A stretch of 64,000 bases of DNA from Stygiobacter sp. (GTDB taxonomy: Bacteria; Pseudomonadota; Alphaproteobacteria; Rhodospirillales; Magnetospirillaceae): assembly GCA_006218045.1 (NCBI GenBank), contig VBWB01000002.1, positions 1-64,000 of the forward strand. Reading direction: 5' to 3'. Each line of letters begins with the position of its first letter. The first letter of the stretch is position 1. Shown here piece after piece: positions 34,737 through 43,195 of the stretch. Under the pieces are notes generated by a model. The model saw only the letters and a program-made list of their open reading frames with translations. It did no database searches and was not told the DNA's origin. Made by a program: the position numbers and the translations under genes.

Positions 34737-35939
34737 ATGCGTGACGGTATTCTGGTCATCAACGCCGGTTCATCCTCGATCAAGTTCTCGCTTTATCTGT
34801 CCAATGGCGACGGCAAGCCCTGCCTGCAATCCAAGGGGCAGGTCGAGGGCATCAACGTCGCCCCCCATTTCATCGCCCAAGCGGCGGATGGCGCCGTTCT
34901 GGCCGAGCAATGCTGGCCGGCGGACAGCAATCTGCACCACGAGGATCTGCTGAAGCATCTGATCGACTGGGTGGAAGACAATCTTGACGATGCCCGGCTG
35001 GTGGCCGCCGGCCATCGCGTGGTGCATGGCGGGGCCCGTTATTCACAGCCGGTTCTGGTGGACGAACTGGTACTGAACGGCTTGGAAAAGCTGATTCCGC
35101 TGGCGCCGCTGCATCAGCCGCACAACATCGCCCCCATCCGCGCCCTGGCCAAGGTCCACCCCGGCCTGCCGCAGGTGGCGTGCTTCGACACCGCCTTTCA
35201 TGCCACCAATCCCAAGGTGGCCACCACCTTCGCCCTGCCGCGCGAACTGACCGAAGAAGGGGTGCGCCGCTACGGCTTTCACGGCCTGTCCTATGAATTC
35301 ATCGCCCGCCGCTTGGGCGAAATCGCCCCCCGGATCGCCGCCGGCAAGGTGGTGGTTTGCCATCTGGGCTCGGGCGCGTCCATGTGTGCCATCGATAATG
35401 GCCTTTCGGTCGCCTCGACCTTGGGTTTCACCGCTGTCGACGGCCTGCCCATGGGCACGCGGACCGGCAATCTGGACCCCGGCGTCATCCTCTATCTGCT
35501 GGATGAAAAGGGTATGAACTCCAAGCAGATCGAGAACCTGCTGTACAAGCAATCCGGTCTGCTGGGGGTTTCCGGCGTTTCCAACGACATGCGGGTGTTG
35601 CTGGAAAGCAGCGATCCCCATGCCGCCGAGGCGGTGGATCTGTTCTGCTATCGCATCCGTCGCGAGCTGGGCTCGCTGGCCGCCGCCATGGGTGGATTGG
35701 ATGGCGTGGTGTTCACCGCCGGCATCGGCGAACGTTCCGCCCCGGTGCGGCGGATGGTGTGCGACGGCGCCGGCTGGCTGGGCATCAGCCTGGATGGGGC
35801 GGCCAATCTGGCCAATGCCCAGACCATCACCAAGGCCGACAGCCGCATCCCGGTCTTCGTCATCCCCACCGACGAGGAAATGATGATCGCCAAGCACACC
35901 CGCAACGTGTTCAAGCAGATGCGTCAGGCGGCGCAATAG
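34737..35939 (+). CDS. ackA: Acetate kinase
   Basis: This enzyme transfers phosphate between acetyl phosphate and ADP, giving acetate and ATP. The 400-residue protein starts with the ASKHA signature VINAGSSSIKFSLY. It also shows VCHLGSGASMCAI, the adenosine-binding GVSNDMRVLL and FTAGIGERS. The length is normal. It follows the phosphotransacetylase gene closely with AAAGGAA before the ATG, and a strong terminator follows it. The pair could also run in the direction of acetate activation. Confidence 0.95.
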   Translation: MRDGILVINAGSSSIKFSLYLSNGDGKPCLQSKGQVEGINVAPHFIAQAADGAVLAEQCWPADSNLHHEDLLKHLIDWVEDNLDDARLVAAGHRVVHGGARYSQPVLVDELVLNGLEKLIPLAPLHQPHNIAPIRALAKVHPGLPQVACFDTAFHATNPKVATTFALPRELTEEGVRRYGFHGLSYEFIARRLGEIAPRIAAGKVVVCHLGSGASMCAIDNGLSVASTLGFTAVDGLPMGTRTGNLDPGVILYLLDEKGMNSKQIENLLYKQSGLLGVSGVSNDMRVLLESSDPHAAEAVDLFCYRIRRELGSLAAAMGGLDGVVFTAGIGERSAPVRRMVCDGAGWLGISLDGAANLANAQTITKADSRIPVFVIPTDEEMMIAKHTRNVFKQMRQAAQ

Positions 35940-35946
35940 GCCGAAT

Positions 35947-35980
35947 CGCCCCCGATCCAAAAGGATTGGGGGCGTCTTTC
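35947..35980 (+). terminator. Rho-independent terminator after ackA
   Basis: A 12-bp stem, CGCCCCCGATCC with GGATTGGGGGCG (one G-U pair), closes an AAAA loop (35947-35974). TCTTTC follows. It starts eight bases after the ackA stop. Confidence 0.8.
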
Positions 35981-36041
35981 GCGCTTGCGAAAAAAAATCC
36001 ACCGGGTGTAGCGTGCGGCCTCCGTTAATCTCGAGGTTCCC

Positions 36042-36293
36042 ATGGCGCGTTGGATATTGCCCCTGTTATCGGTGATCGCTTTGGCCGGGTGCGCCGTCGT
36101 CGATTTGACGGCGCACGGGGTCAAGCGCTATGAGAAAAGCAAGGAACAGGAGCGCGCCGCCGGACAGCCGGGGGGGCAACCGGCGACGATGGAAACCAGC
36201 CGCAACGACGAACCCATGCGCGATGCCGGTTACGGGCAGCCGGTCGAGCCCGCCTCTGTTGGTGGTGCGATCCAATCGCAGCCGTTGGATTGA
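36042..36293 (+). CDS. Small lipoprotein of unknown function
   Basis: This is an 83-residue predicted lipoprotein. The signal peptide ends in the lipobox LAGC (C17). The mature part is hydrophilic and rich in Gly, Gln and Pro, with no recognised domain. A CGAGG sequence precedes the ATG. It converges with the next gene, the stops being almost adjacent. I do not recognise a family. Confidence 0.7.
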   Translation: MARWILPLLSVIALAGCAVVDLTAHGVKRYEKSKEQERAAGQPGGQPATMETSRNDEPMRDAGYGQPVEPASVGGAIQSQPLD

Positions 36294-36295
36294 CC

Positions 36296-36931
36296 CTAAA
36301 GTTTGCGCTGGCCTTCGCTGCTGATCACGTCGCCGAAACCGATTCCGTTCAGTTCTTCGTCCAAGATCAGATCGTGGCGTTTGTCCGGGCACAGGTCGGA
36401 CACGTTTTGCAGATCGGTCAGCACCGTATCCAGGCGATCAAGAACGTCGAGGATGTCGTCGGCCATGGTCGGGTCATCCATGCGTCCGGCGAAGCGGCGC
36501 ATGTTCCAGGAAAACACCCGCATCTGCTTGACGTGGTCGCGGAACGAGCGCGGACGGCGCAAGAATAGCCGTGACGAATTGCGGATGTTGCGGATGAACA
36601 ATTCGATCAGGGCTTGTAGGAAGCGGTCCGCCCCCTCCAGCTTGCGACGGAAGATGGGGTAGGGGACCAGGGCGACCTCGGATCCCTCGGTGGCGACGGC
36701 CGAGGCCGAACGGTTGCCGCCATCAAGCACCGCCATTTCACCGAAAATCTCACCCGGCGAGATATCGCCCACTTCAGTGCGGTGGCCATCGTGGTGGTGA
36801 AACAAGGTCACCTTGCCGCGCAGCAGGATATACGCACAATTACCGTTGTCACCCTGGGCGAAGATACGTTCCCCGATGGGAATGATCTGCCGCTCCAGTT
36901 GAATAGCGCCGCTAAAAGCGGACTCATCCAT
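36296..36931 (-). CDS. Cyclic-nucleotide-binding domain protein without DNA-binding domain
   Basis: This is a 211-residue protein with one Crp-like cyclic-nucleotide-binding fold at about residues 13-110. The phosphate-binding cassette is well kept (PGEIFGEMAVLDGGNRSASA, 59-78), including the E and R that contact cAMP or cGMP. The rest is helical and has no recognisable winged helix, so it is probably not a transcription factor of the standard kind. It may regulate a partner directly. I chose ATG 36931; longer frames reach upstream but look non-coding. Confidence 0.8.
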   Translation of the reverse strand: MDESAFSGAIQLERQIIPIGERIFAQGDNGNCAYILLRGKVTLFHHHDGHRTEVGDISPGEIFGEMAVLDGGNRSASAVATEGSEVALVPYPIFRRKLEGADRFLQALIELFIRNIRNSSRLFLRRPRSFRDHVKQMRVFSWNMRRFAGRMDDPTMADDILDVLDRLDTVLTDLQNVSDLCPDKRHDLILDEELNGIGFGDVISSEGQRKL

Positions 36932-37040
36932 GATTTGTTGGTTCCAAAATCCTGCCACACGCGAATCTTGCGATAAAATAACTGATGACACAATTATAAT
37001 ATTAGGGTCCTTGGGGGCTTGGCAAAAATCGGTGTTACCA

Positions 37041-37376
37041 ATGGTTGATCTTCGGGAATTATCTTGCCGGTTGAATGTGTCACAGGGCGGCAATGCCGAT
37101 CTGGATCGGCTGGTCGCGGATTTTTTCGCTCAGCCCTGTCTGGATTATAGCGAGTCCACCGAGCAATGCCGGGCCTTGGTCCGCCGGGTGCTGCCTGATT
37201 GGCGTCTGCATCTGGGCTTTGGCGTCAGCGGCGTCTTGCCCTATGCCGCTCTCAGTCTGGGCGACCGCCATTACGAGGCCGAGGCGGCCACCGTGCCCCT
37301 GGCCATCCTGCGCAGTCTGATGCAGGCGGTTAGCCCGCCAGAAGCTCCAGGGCAAACAGAGCCGCCGCCAGCCTGA
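37041..37376 (+). CDS. Phage ABA-sandwich-like small protein
   Basis: This is a 111-residue cytoplasmic protein. Its centre, [20 protein letters not shown] and then [19 protein letters not shown], resembles the small ABA-sandwich domain often seen in phage and alphaproteobacterial genomes. The ATG at 37041 was chosen because the upstream frame is AT-rich promoter-like DNA (36940-37010). The last 47 bases overlap the 3' end of pncC on the other strand. Its function is unknown. Confidence 0.55.
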   Translation: MVDLRELSCRLNVSQGGNADLDRLVADFFAQPCLDYSESTEQCRALVRRVLPDWRLHLGFGVSGVLPYAALSLGDRHYEAEAATVPLAILRSLMQAVSPPEAPGQTEPPPA

Positions 37377-37830
37377 CCGCGTCGCGGTCGCCGCTGAACA
37401 GCCGGTGTTGGGTCACGGGCGGTACATCATGGCGGGCCAGGGCGAAATGGACCAGCCCCACCGGCTTGCCCGGGCTGGCGCCACCGGGGCCGGCGATACC
37501 GGTGATCGAGACCGCCATGTGGGCCAGGCTACGCTCCAATGCGCCGGTGGCCATGGCGGCGGCCACTTCGGCGCTGACGGCGCCTTTTTGTTCGATCAGG
37601 GCCATGGGCACGCCCAGCATGTCGGCCTTGGCCTGGTTGGAATAGGTGATGAAGCCGCGTTCCACCACGACCGACGACCCGGCGATGCTGGTCAGCGCCG
37701 CCGCAACCAGACCGCCGGTGCAGGATTCGGCGGTGGCGACCATGGTGTGATATCGGCTGTGGCGGCTGATCACCGCCTGGGCCGAGGCCAGCAGGGCCGG
37801 GGGCAACAAGGTCACGGCAGACTCCACCAC
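37330..37830 (-). CDS. pncC: Nicotinamide-nucleotide amidase (CinA C-terminal type)
   Basis: This enzyme deamidates nicotinamide mononucleotide in the pyridine nucleotide cycle. The 166-residue protein corresponds to the C-terminal domain of CinA alone. It shows the signatures [17 protein letters not shown] and [10 protein letters not shown]. The start overlaps the pgpA coding region by 19 bases, so the pair is probably one transcript. This stand-alone form is also called YgaD or CinA-like. Confidence 0.9.
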   Translation of the reverse strand: MVESAVTLLPPALLASAQAVISRHSRYHTMVATAESCTGGLVAAALTSIAGSSVVVERGFITYSNQAKADMLGVPMALIEQKGAVSAEVAAAMATGALERSLAHMAVSITGIAGPGGASPGKPVGLVHFALARHDVPPVTQHRLFSGDRDAVRLAAALFALELLAG

Positions 37831-38309
37831 AGGGAAAACAGGGCCAGGGCGGCGGCCCCATAAAGGGCGGCCAGCAGATCATCGAGCATGACCCCCAGGC
37901 CGCCGCCGATCGAGCGATCGGCCAAGCTGGCCGGCCACGGCTTCCAGATGTCGAGGATACGAAAGACGATGAAGCCGATCAGATACAGCATGGGCTCGGC
38001 GGGAACCGCCGCCAGCACCAGCCATTGGCCGGCGACTTCGTCGATGACGACTTCTTTGGGATCATCCTCGCCGGTCCGGCGGACATAGACCGCCGCCGCC
38101 CACCAGCCGACCAGGGCGATTATCAGGGCGGCACTCAGCAAGGCGGTGGTGCCCCCCCAACCCATCAGCAGCCAGGCGCAAGGTAAGGCGGCCAGGGAGC
38201 CCCAGGTGCCCGGCGCCCGCGGCAGCAGACCGGCGCCGAACCAGGTGGAGAGCAGAAATGCCGGATGGAAGGGGGAAATCCCTGATCTGGGTGGTGTTAA
38301 AAATCTCAA
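37812..38309 (-). CDS. pgpA: Phosphatidylglycerophosphatase A
   Basis: This membrane enzyme dephosphorylates phosphatidylglycerophosphate to phosphatidylglycerol. The 165-residue protein has the PgpA signatures [22 protein letters not shown] and [13 protein letters not shown], plus several hydrophobic segments. In alphaproteobacteria pgpA is commonly next to cinA, as here, with a 19-base overlap. It is divergent from a histidine kinase gene. Confidence 0.93.
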   Translation of the reverse strand: MRFLTPPRSGISPFHPAFLLSTWFGAGLLPRAPGTWGSLAALPCAWLLMGWGGTTALLSAALIIALVGWWAAAVYVRRTGEDDPKEVVIDEVAGQWLVLAAVPAEPMLYLIGFIVFRILDIWKPWPASLADRSIGGGLGVMLDDLLAALYGAAALALFSLWWSLP

Positions 38310-38463
38310 GGAATGCGTCCTTCAATCCGGCACGACGGACAGTTCCTGCCCGTCAGTATATGCGTCTAATACTTTTAAACGTAGTCGCTGCCCTTTGCCA
38401 CACTGGCATTGTCGCCATTGCGTGGGAGACTGGCGGTCAAGGGGAGTTATCGGGGGTGGGTCG

Positions 38464-41004
38464 ATGGCGGCAGGGGGACTGCTTTCCCGTTTCAGTATGA
38501 CCTACAGGTTGATGGCCGGGGGAACCCTGGTCGCCATCATTCTATGGTTCGGCCTGGACACGGTCCAGTCGGCCCGTACCGATGCCATCATTCACGCAAG
38601 CGTCGATCATCAGCTGAAGGTCCAGGCCGAGGCCGGGCAAGCCCGTTTTCAGGCCATTTTGCAGAACCATTTCACCTACACGGCGTTCTTGGCCGCTTCG
38701 GCTCCGGTTTCCGAATTGGCCGGGCTGGCCTTGCGGCAATCCCCGGCGGGAAAGCCGGTCGACGGTTTGTTGTCGGAATTGTCCCTGTTGCATGACCCCA
38801 TCAGCCGAGCCGATATCAGTTTTCTGGCGGTGATCGACGGCAATAACCGCATCCGTCGGCTGATGTCCGATGGTGCTCATCCGCCCCCGAGCGGGTTGCA
38901 GGATTTTGTTACCGTCTTACCGGCCAACGCCGCCCATCGCGCCATCGTCCAGCGGCTGGGCGGGGATGTTTATGTTGTCTCCGTCCATGCCATCGCCGGC
39001 CAAAGGGCCAGTCTGGTGGTGTTGACCCGCTGGGATTCCGGCCTGCTGACCCGCGCCCACGGCTTTGCTCCGGGCAGTGACCTGACCGTGGCCATCGCCG
39101 ACATGTTTCATGGCACCATCGCCGCCTCCAGCGATCCGGCGGCGATTGCCGTGGGCTTTCCCTTGGCCCGGTTGGAAGCCGGTTGGCGGGCGGTTTACCA
39201 GGAACTGCCCGATCATGGCGGCATCGACTTTCTGCCGGCTTTCGTCACCATGGTTTCCCACGCCTACGCCGATCATCAGGCGGAGCCGTTGTTGCGTCAG
39301 GAACGCGAGCAGCGGACGGTACTGGCGGTCACCCTGATCGGTCTGTTCCTGCTGGTATTGGTGGTGGTGGCGTTGCGGTTACGCCGGATCATCGATCAGG
39401 TCGCCCTGGTGACCGAGGCGGTCAACGGCAAGCCGGAGCCGGCATTCAAGGGCGGCGACGAGTTGCTGGGGCTGGTGCGCCAGGTTCGCACCCTGGCCAC
39501 CGAGGTGCGCCGTTCGCGTCAGGCCTTGCAATTGGAAGCCGCCGAAAAAATGCGCCTGAACGAGGAGCGCATTCTGGTGCGTGAGGAAAACGCCCGTCTG
39601 CGTCTGTTGCAGACGGTCACCGACCTGTTGCAGGTGGGGGTGGTGCGCCTGGGCCATGACGGCCCGGTAGCGGAAAACCAGGCCATGAAAGAGATGTCGC
39701 AGATTTGCGGTGGTCTTTCCCCCTTCGTCCAGGCCAGCCACCGGGGTAACCAGGAATTGGTGATCCTGGATCTTCGGGGCTCGGAACGCATCTATGAACT
39801 GCTTTGCGCTGACGGCATCGACCATGACCTGATTCTGGTGACCGAGGTCACCGAGCAGCGCCGGGCCGAGCAGATGATCCACTCCCTGGCGCTGTTTCCG
39901 GCGCAAAGCCCCTATCCGGTGCTGCGCATCGGCGTCGATGGTGCCATCTTGCACGCCAATCCGGCCAGCGAACCGCTGTTGAGCGAATGGGCCACCGGCA
40001 TGGGCCGCAAGGTCCCCGATGAATGGCACGGTGTCATCACCGAGGTGCTGGGCGCCGGGCGTCAGCTTCAGGCCGAGTTGCCGGTGATCGGACGGGTGTT
40101 GTCCCTGACCCTGGTGCCGGTCAAGAACGCCGGTTATGTGAACATCTATGCCACCGACGTTTCCGACCGGGTGGCGGTGGAGCGGCAATTGGCCGAGGCC
40201 AATGAAGACCTGGAGCGCCGAGTCGAGGAACGCACCAGCGATCTGGTCTGGGCCAAGGAACAGGCGGAACTGGCCAGCCGGACGAAAAGCGAGTTCCTGG
40301 CCACCATCAGCCACGAATTGCGCACCCCCCTGAACGCCATCATCGGCTTTTCCGAGGTGATGGCCGGTTCCATGTTCGGGCCCTTGGGCAATAGCCGTTA
40401 TCAGGGCTATGCCGGCGACATCGTCCAGTCCGGCCGCCATCTGCTGGCGGTGATCAACGACATCCTGGACGTGTCGAAAATCGAGGCCGGCCAGATGGCC
40501 TTGGATTTCGGCCCGGTGGACATCCCGCCGGTGATCGATTCCGCCGTGCGGTTGGTGGAAGCCCGGGCCAGGGCCAATCATCTGAAGCTGCGCAGCGAAG
40601 TGGACAAGGATCTGCCGATCATCGACGGCGACCGTCGGCGTTGCCTGCAAATACTGGTCAATCTGCTGTCCAATGCCATCAAGTTCACCCCCGAAGGCGG
40701 GCAGGTGATCATCGGCGCCAGCCGCGAAAACGATGGTATTCGCCTCAAGGTCCAAGATACCGGTATCGGCATGAGCGAAAGCGAAATCCAGGTGGCCCTG
40801 GAACCTTTCCGCCAGGTCGACGGCTCGCTGTCACGTCAGTACGAAGGCACCGGCCTGGGGCTGCCCCTGGCCAAGGCCATGGTTGAACTGCATGGCGGTT
40901 CGCTGGTGGTCAACAGCCGCAAGGGCGAAGGCACCGAGGTGGCGTTCTGGTTGCCGCTCAATCAGAGCAGGAATGGTGACAGCCAGCCACACTGGGACAT
41001 CTGA
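38464..41004 (+). CDS. Membrane sensor histidine kinase with PAS domain
   Basis: This is an orphan two-component sensor of 846 residues. A transmembrane helix lies at about 14-31, a periplasmic sensor of about 250 residues follows, and a second helix is at about 283-305. A coiled coil, a PAS-like region and a HisKA domain come next, with phosphoacceptor H617 in SHELRTPLNAIIGF. The HATPase domain has N-box NLLSNAIKF, G1 DTGIGM and G2 GTGLGLPLA. No receiver domain is attached and no response regulator gene adjoins. I chose ATG 38464, preceded by GGGGGTGGG; upstream in-frame codons overlap pgpA on the other strand. The signal is unknown. Confidence 0.88.
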   Translation: MAAGGLLSRFSMTYRLMAGGTLVAIILWFGLDTVQSARTDAIIHASVDHQLKVQAEAGQARFQAILQNHFTYTAFLAASAPVSELAGLALRQSPAGKPVDGLLSELSLLHDPISRADISFLAVIDGNNRIRRLMSDGAHPPPSGLQDFVTVLPANAAHRAIVQRLGGDVYVVSVHAIAGQRASLVVLTRWDSGLLTRAHGFAPGSDLTVAIADMFHGTIAASSDPAAIAVGFPLARLEAGWRAVYQELPDHGGIDFLPAFVTMVSHAYADHQAEPLLRQEREQRTVLAVTLIGLFLLVLVVVALRLRRIIDQVALVTEAVNGKPEPAFKGGDELLGLVRQVRTLATEVRRSRQALQLEAAEKMRLNEERILVREENARLRLLQTVTDLLQVGVVRLGHDGPVAENQAMKEMSQICGGLSPFVQASHRGNQELVILDLRGSERIYELLCADGIDHDLILVTEVTEQRRAEQMIHSLALFPAQSPYPVLRIGVDGAILHANPASEPLLSEWATGMGRKVPDEWHGVITEVLGAGRQLQAELPVIGRVLSLTLVPVKNAGYVNIYATDVSDRVAVERQLAEANEDLERRVEERTSDLVWAKEQAELASRTKSEFLATISHELRTPLNAIIGFSEVMAGSMFGPLGNSRYQGYAGDIVQSGRHLLAVINDILDVSKIEAGQMALDFGPVDIPPVIDSAVRLVEARARANHLKLRSEVDKDLPIIDGDRRRCLQILVNLLSNAIKFTPEGGQVIIGASRENDGIRLKVQDTGIGMSESEIQVALEPFRQVDGSLSRQYEGTGLGLPLAKAMVELHGGSLVVNSRKGEGTEVAFWLPLNQSRNGDSQPHWDI

Positions 41005-41664
41005 TCAGCCGTAACGCTGCTCCGTCCACGGGTCACCCTCGTCGTGATAGCCGCGCAATTCCCAGTACCCGGGGCTGTCCTGATCCATGAAGGTAATGGC
41101 CCGCAGCCATTTGGCGCTTTTCCAGAAGTAGAGCTTGGGGATGACCACACGCACTGGCCCGCCATGTTCGCGCGTCAGCTTCTCGCCCTGCCAGGAATGG
41201 GCCAGCAACACGTCGGCATCGGCGAAGCGGGAAAGCGGTACGTTGGTGCTATAGCCGTCATAGCTGCGGAACATGATGAAGCGCGCACTGGCCCGCGGTT
41301 TGACCATGGCCAGCAGATGGCGGGCGGAAACGCCGTTCCAGCTGTTGTCGTAGCGCGACCAGGTGGTGACGCAATGGATGTCGCTGACCAGTTCGGTCTG
41401 CGGCTGGGCCAGAAAATCTTCCCACGACCATTTGAGCGGGTTTTCCACCGCGCCGCCGACACTGAGCGACCAGTCCTTTGCCGCCAGATCGGGCTGGATG
41501 CCCAAATCCAGCACAGGCCAATCCACGGTTTCATGCTGGCCCGGCGGCAGGCGGGCTTGGGAATGGCTGCCGGTCAGGCCGCGGCCTTCGCGTGCCCAAG
41601 CCTCCTTGGTGGCGACCAGTTTGTCCTTGAACTTGCCCGAAAGCGGGACGTCGTTTTCGCTCAC
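41005..41664 (-). CDS. Sulfite-oxidase-like molybdenum cofactor protein
   Basis: This is a 219-residue protein of the sulfite oxidase fold. The invariant molybdenum-ligating cysteine is C98, in SDIHCVTTWS. Other conserved parts are the segments around GGPVRVVIPKLYFWKSAKW. It has no signal peptide, twin arginine or heme domain, so it appears to be cytoplasmic and differs from exported MsrP (YedY). The substrate is unknown. The stop of the histidine kinase gene is adjacent on the other strand. Confidence 0.85.
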   Translation of the reverse strand: MSENDVPLSGKFKDKLVATKEAWAREGRGLTGSHSQARLPPGQHETVDWPVLDLGIQPDLAAKDWSLSVGGAVENPLKWSWEDFLAQPQTELVSDIHCVTTWSRYDNSWNGVSARHLLAMVKPRASARFIMFRSYDGYSTNVPLSRFADADVLLAHSWQGEKLTREHGGPVRVVIPKLYFWKSAKWLRAITFMDQDSPGYWELRGYHDEGDPWTEQRYG

Positions 41665-41694
41665 ATCAGCCCTCGTCGGCAGGCGGGCAAAGCG

Positions 41695-42156
41695 TCAGTC
41701 CCGGTTGCGCAGGACCCGTGCTTTTTCACGGTTCCAGTCGCGCTGCTTGATGGCCTCGCGCTTGTCGTGGGCCTTGCGGCCCTTGGCGAGTCCAAGCTGG
41801 ACCTTGGCGATGCCGCGATTGTTGAAATGAATATCCAGCGGCACCAGGGTCATGCCGTCCTTGGCGATGGCCCCCACCAGCTTGCGCAATTCGCGGCGGT
41901 GCAGCAGCAATTTGCGCGGGCGGCGGGTTTCATGCGGAAACGGCATCTTCGCCTGATATTCGGGGATATAGGCATTGTAGAGGATCAATTCATCCCCATT
42001 GGGTCCGGCAAAGGCTTCGCTGATATTGCCTTTGCCGGCCCGAAGGGACTTGATCTCGGTGCCCACCAGCATGATACCGGCCTCAATGGTGTCCACGATG
42101 GTGTATTCGTGACGCGCCTTGCGGTTTTGGGCGGCGATGCGTTCGGGCAGGGACAT
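41695..42156 (-). CDS. smpB: SsrA-binding protein SmpB
   Basis: SmpB binds tmRNA and brings it to stalled ribosomes for trans-translation. The 153-residue protein shows the family core (NRKARHEYTIVDTIEAGI near the start and LVPLDIHFNNRG further on) and a lysine/arginine-rich tail (GLAKGRKAHDKREAIKQRDW). It lies four bases after dapA on the same strand, a common alphaproteobacterial order. No tmRNA gene was seen in this window. Confidence 0.95.
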   Translation of the reverse strand: MSLPERIAAQNRKARHEYTIVDTIEAGIMLVGTEIKSLRAGKGNISEAFAGPNGDELILYNAYIPEYQAKMPFPHETRRPRKLLLHRRELRKLVGAIAKDGMTLVPLDIHFNNRGIAKVQLGLAKGRKAHDKREAIKQRDWNREKARVLRNRD

Positions 42157-42160
42157 GGGG

Positions 42161-43042
42161 TCAGATCAGCCCGGCTTGCGCCAGGGCCGCTTTCACCTTG
42201 GTCCGCGCCGCATCGGAGGCCGGCACCAACGGCAAGCGCACCTGATCGGTGGACTTGCCCAGCAGGCTGGCGGCGTATTTGACCGGGGCGGGGCTGGTTT
42301 CGCAGAACATGGCATCGTGGATCGGCATCAGTTTGTCGCGGATGGCGAAGCAGGTGGCCAGATCGCCCGCGGCCCAGGCGTTCTGCATGTCGGCGCACAA
42401 TTTCGGCGCGATGTTGGAGGTCACCGAGATGCAGCCGACACCGCCTTGGGCGTTGAAGGCGGTGGCGGTGGCGTCTTCCCCCGACAATTGGCAGAATTTG
42501 TCGCCCAGGGCGACCCGCATTTGCAGCGGGCGGGCCAGATCGGCGGTGGCATCCTTGACGCCGACGATGTTGGGCAGCTTGGCCAGACGGGCGAAGGTCT
42601 CGACGCTGATATTGACCACCGAACGACCGGGGATGTTGTAGACGATCACCGGCAGATCCACCGCGTTGACGATGGCTTCATAATGGCGGAACAGGCCCTC
42701 TTGCGACGGCTTGTTGTAATAGGGCGCCACCACCAGGGCGGCGTCGGCGCCGGCCGCTTTGGCGTGGCGGGTCAGGGCGATGGCTTCGTCGGTGGAATTG
42801 GAGCCGGTGCCGGCGATGACCGGGATCTTGCCCTTGGCCACTTCCACGCACAGTTCGACAACCCGTTTGTGTTCATCATGGGACAGCGTCGGGGACTCGC
42901 CGGTGGTGCCGCAGGGCACGACACCGTGGGTGCCCTCGGCGATCTGCCAGGCGACGAAGTCCTGGAACGCGCTATCGTCCACGCTTCCATCGCGGAAGGG
43001 GGTGATGAGGGCGGTGATCGATCCCTTGAACATGGTTGACAT
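42161..43042 (-). CDS. dapA: 4-hydroxy-tetrahydrodipicolinate synthase DapA
   Basis: DapA condenses pyruvate with aspartate semialdehyde in lysine and diaminopimelate synthesis. The 293-residue protein is a standard TIM barrel with GTTGES (45-50), Y135 and R140 in VYNIPGR, and the Schiff-base lysine K163 in VGVKDAT. It is upstream of and probably co-transcribed with smpB. It diverges from slt. Confidence 0.96.
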   Translation of the reverse strand: MSTMFKGSITALITPFRDGSVDDSAFQDFVAWQIAEGTHGVVPCGTTGESPTLSHDEHKRVVELCVEVAKGKIPVIAGTGSNSTDEAIALTRHAKAAGADAALVVAPYYNKPSQEGLFRHYEAIVNAVDLPVIVYNIPGRSVVNISVETFARLAKLPNIVGVKDATADLARPLQMRVALGDKFCQLSGEDATATAFNAQGGVGCISVTSNIAPKLCADMQNAWAAGDLATCFAIRDKLMPIHDAMFCETSPAPVKYAASLLGKSTDQVRLPLVPASDAARTKVKAALAQAGLI

Positions 43043-43156
43043 CCTGAAACAATGGATATTCGGGAACCCGGCACATTACAGACAAGCCAATCGCTGTACA
43101 AGGGCGCCGTCCAGCTTGCTTGTGAGCCCAAGGCTTCCCTAGAATGGCGCCCACCT

Positions 43157-43175
43157 GTCCGGCCTTTGGCCGGAC
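43157..43175 (+). promoter_or_regulatory. Short hairpin in the slt leader
   Basis: GTCCGGCC and GGCCGGAC form a perfect 8-bp stem with a 3-base loop. It ends seven bases before the GGGAGG ribosome-binding site of slt and has no T run. It may influence translation, but the role is speculative. Confidence 0.35.
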
Positions 43176-43195
43176 GGCCTGTGGGAGGTGTTGTT

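Noticed and set aside
41005-41664. MsrP (YedY) periplasmic methionine sulfoxide reductase
   Set aside because: There is no twin-arginine signal and no adjacent msrQ. Only the fold and the Mo-binding cysteine are shared.
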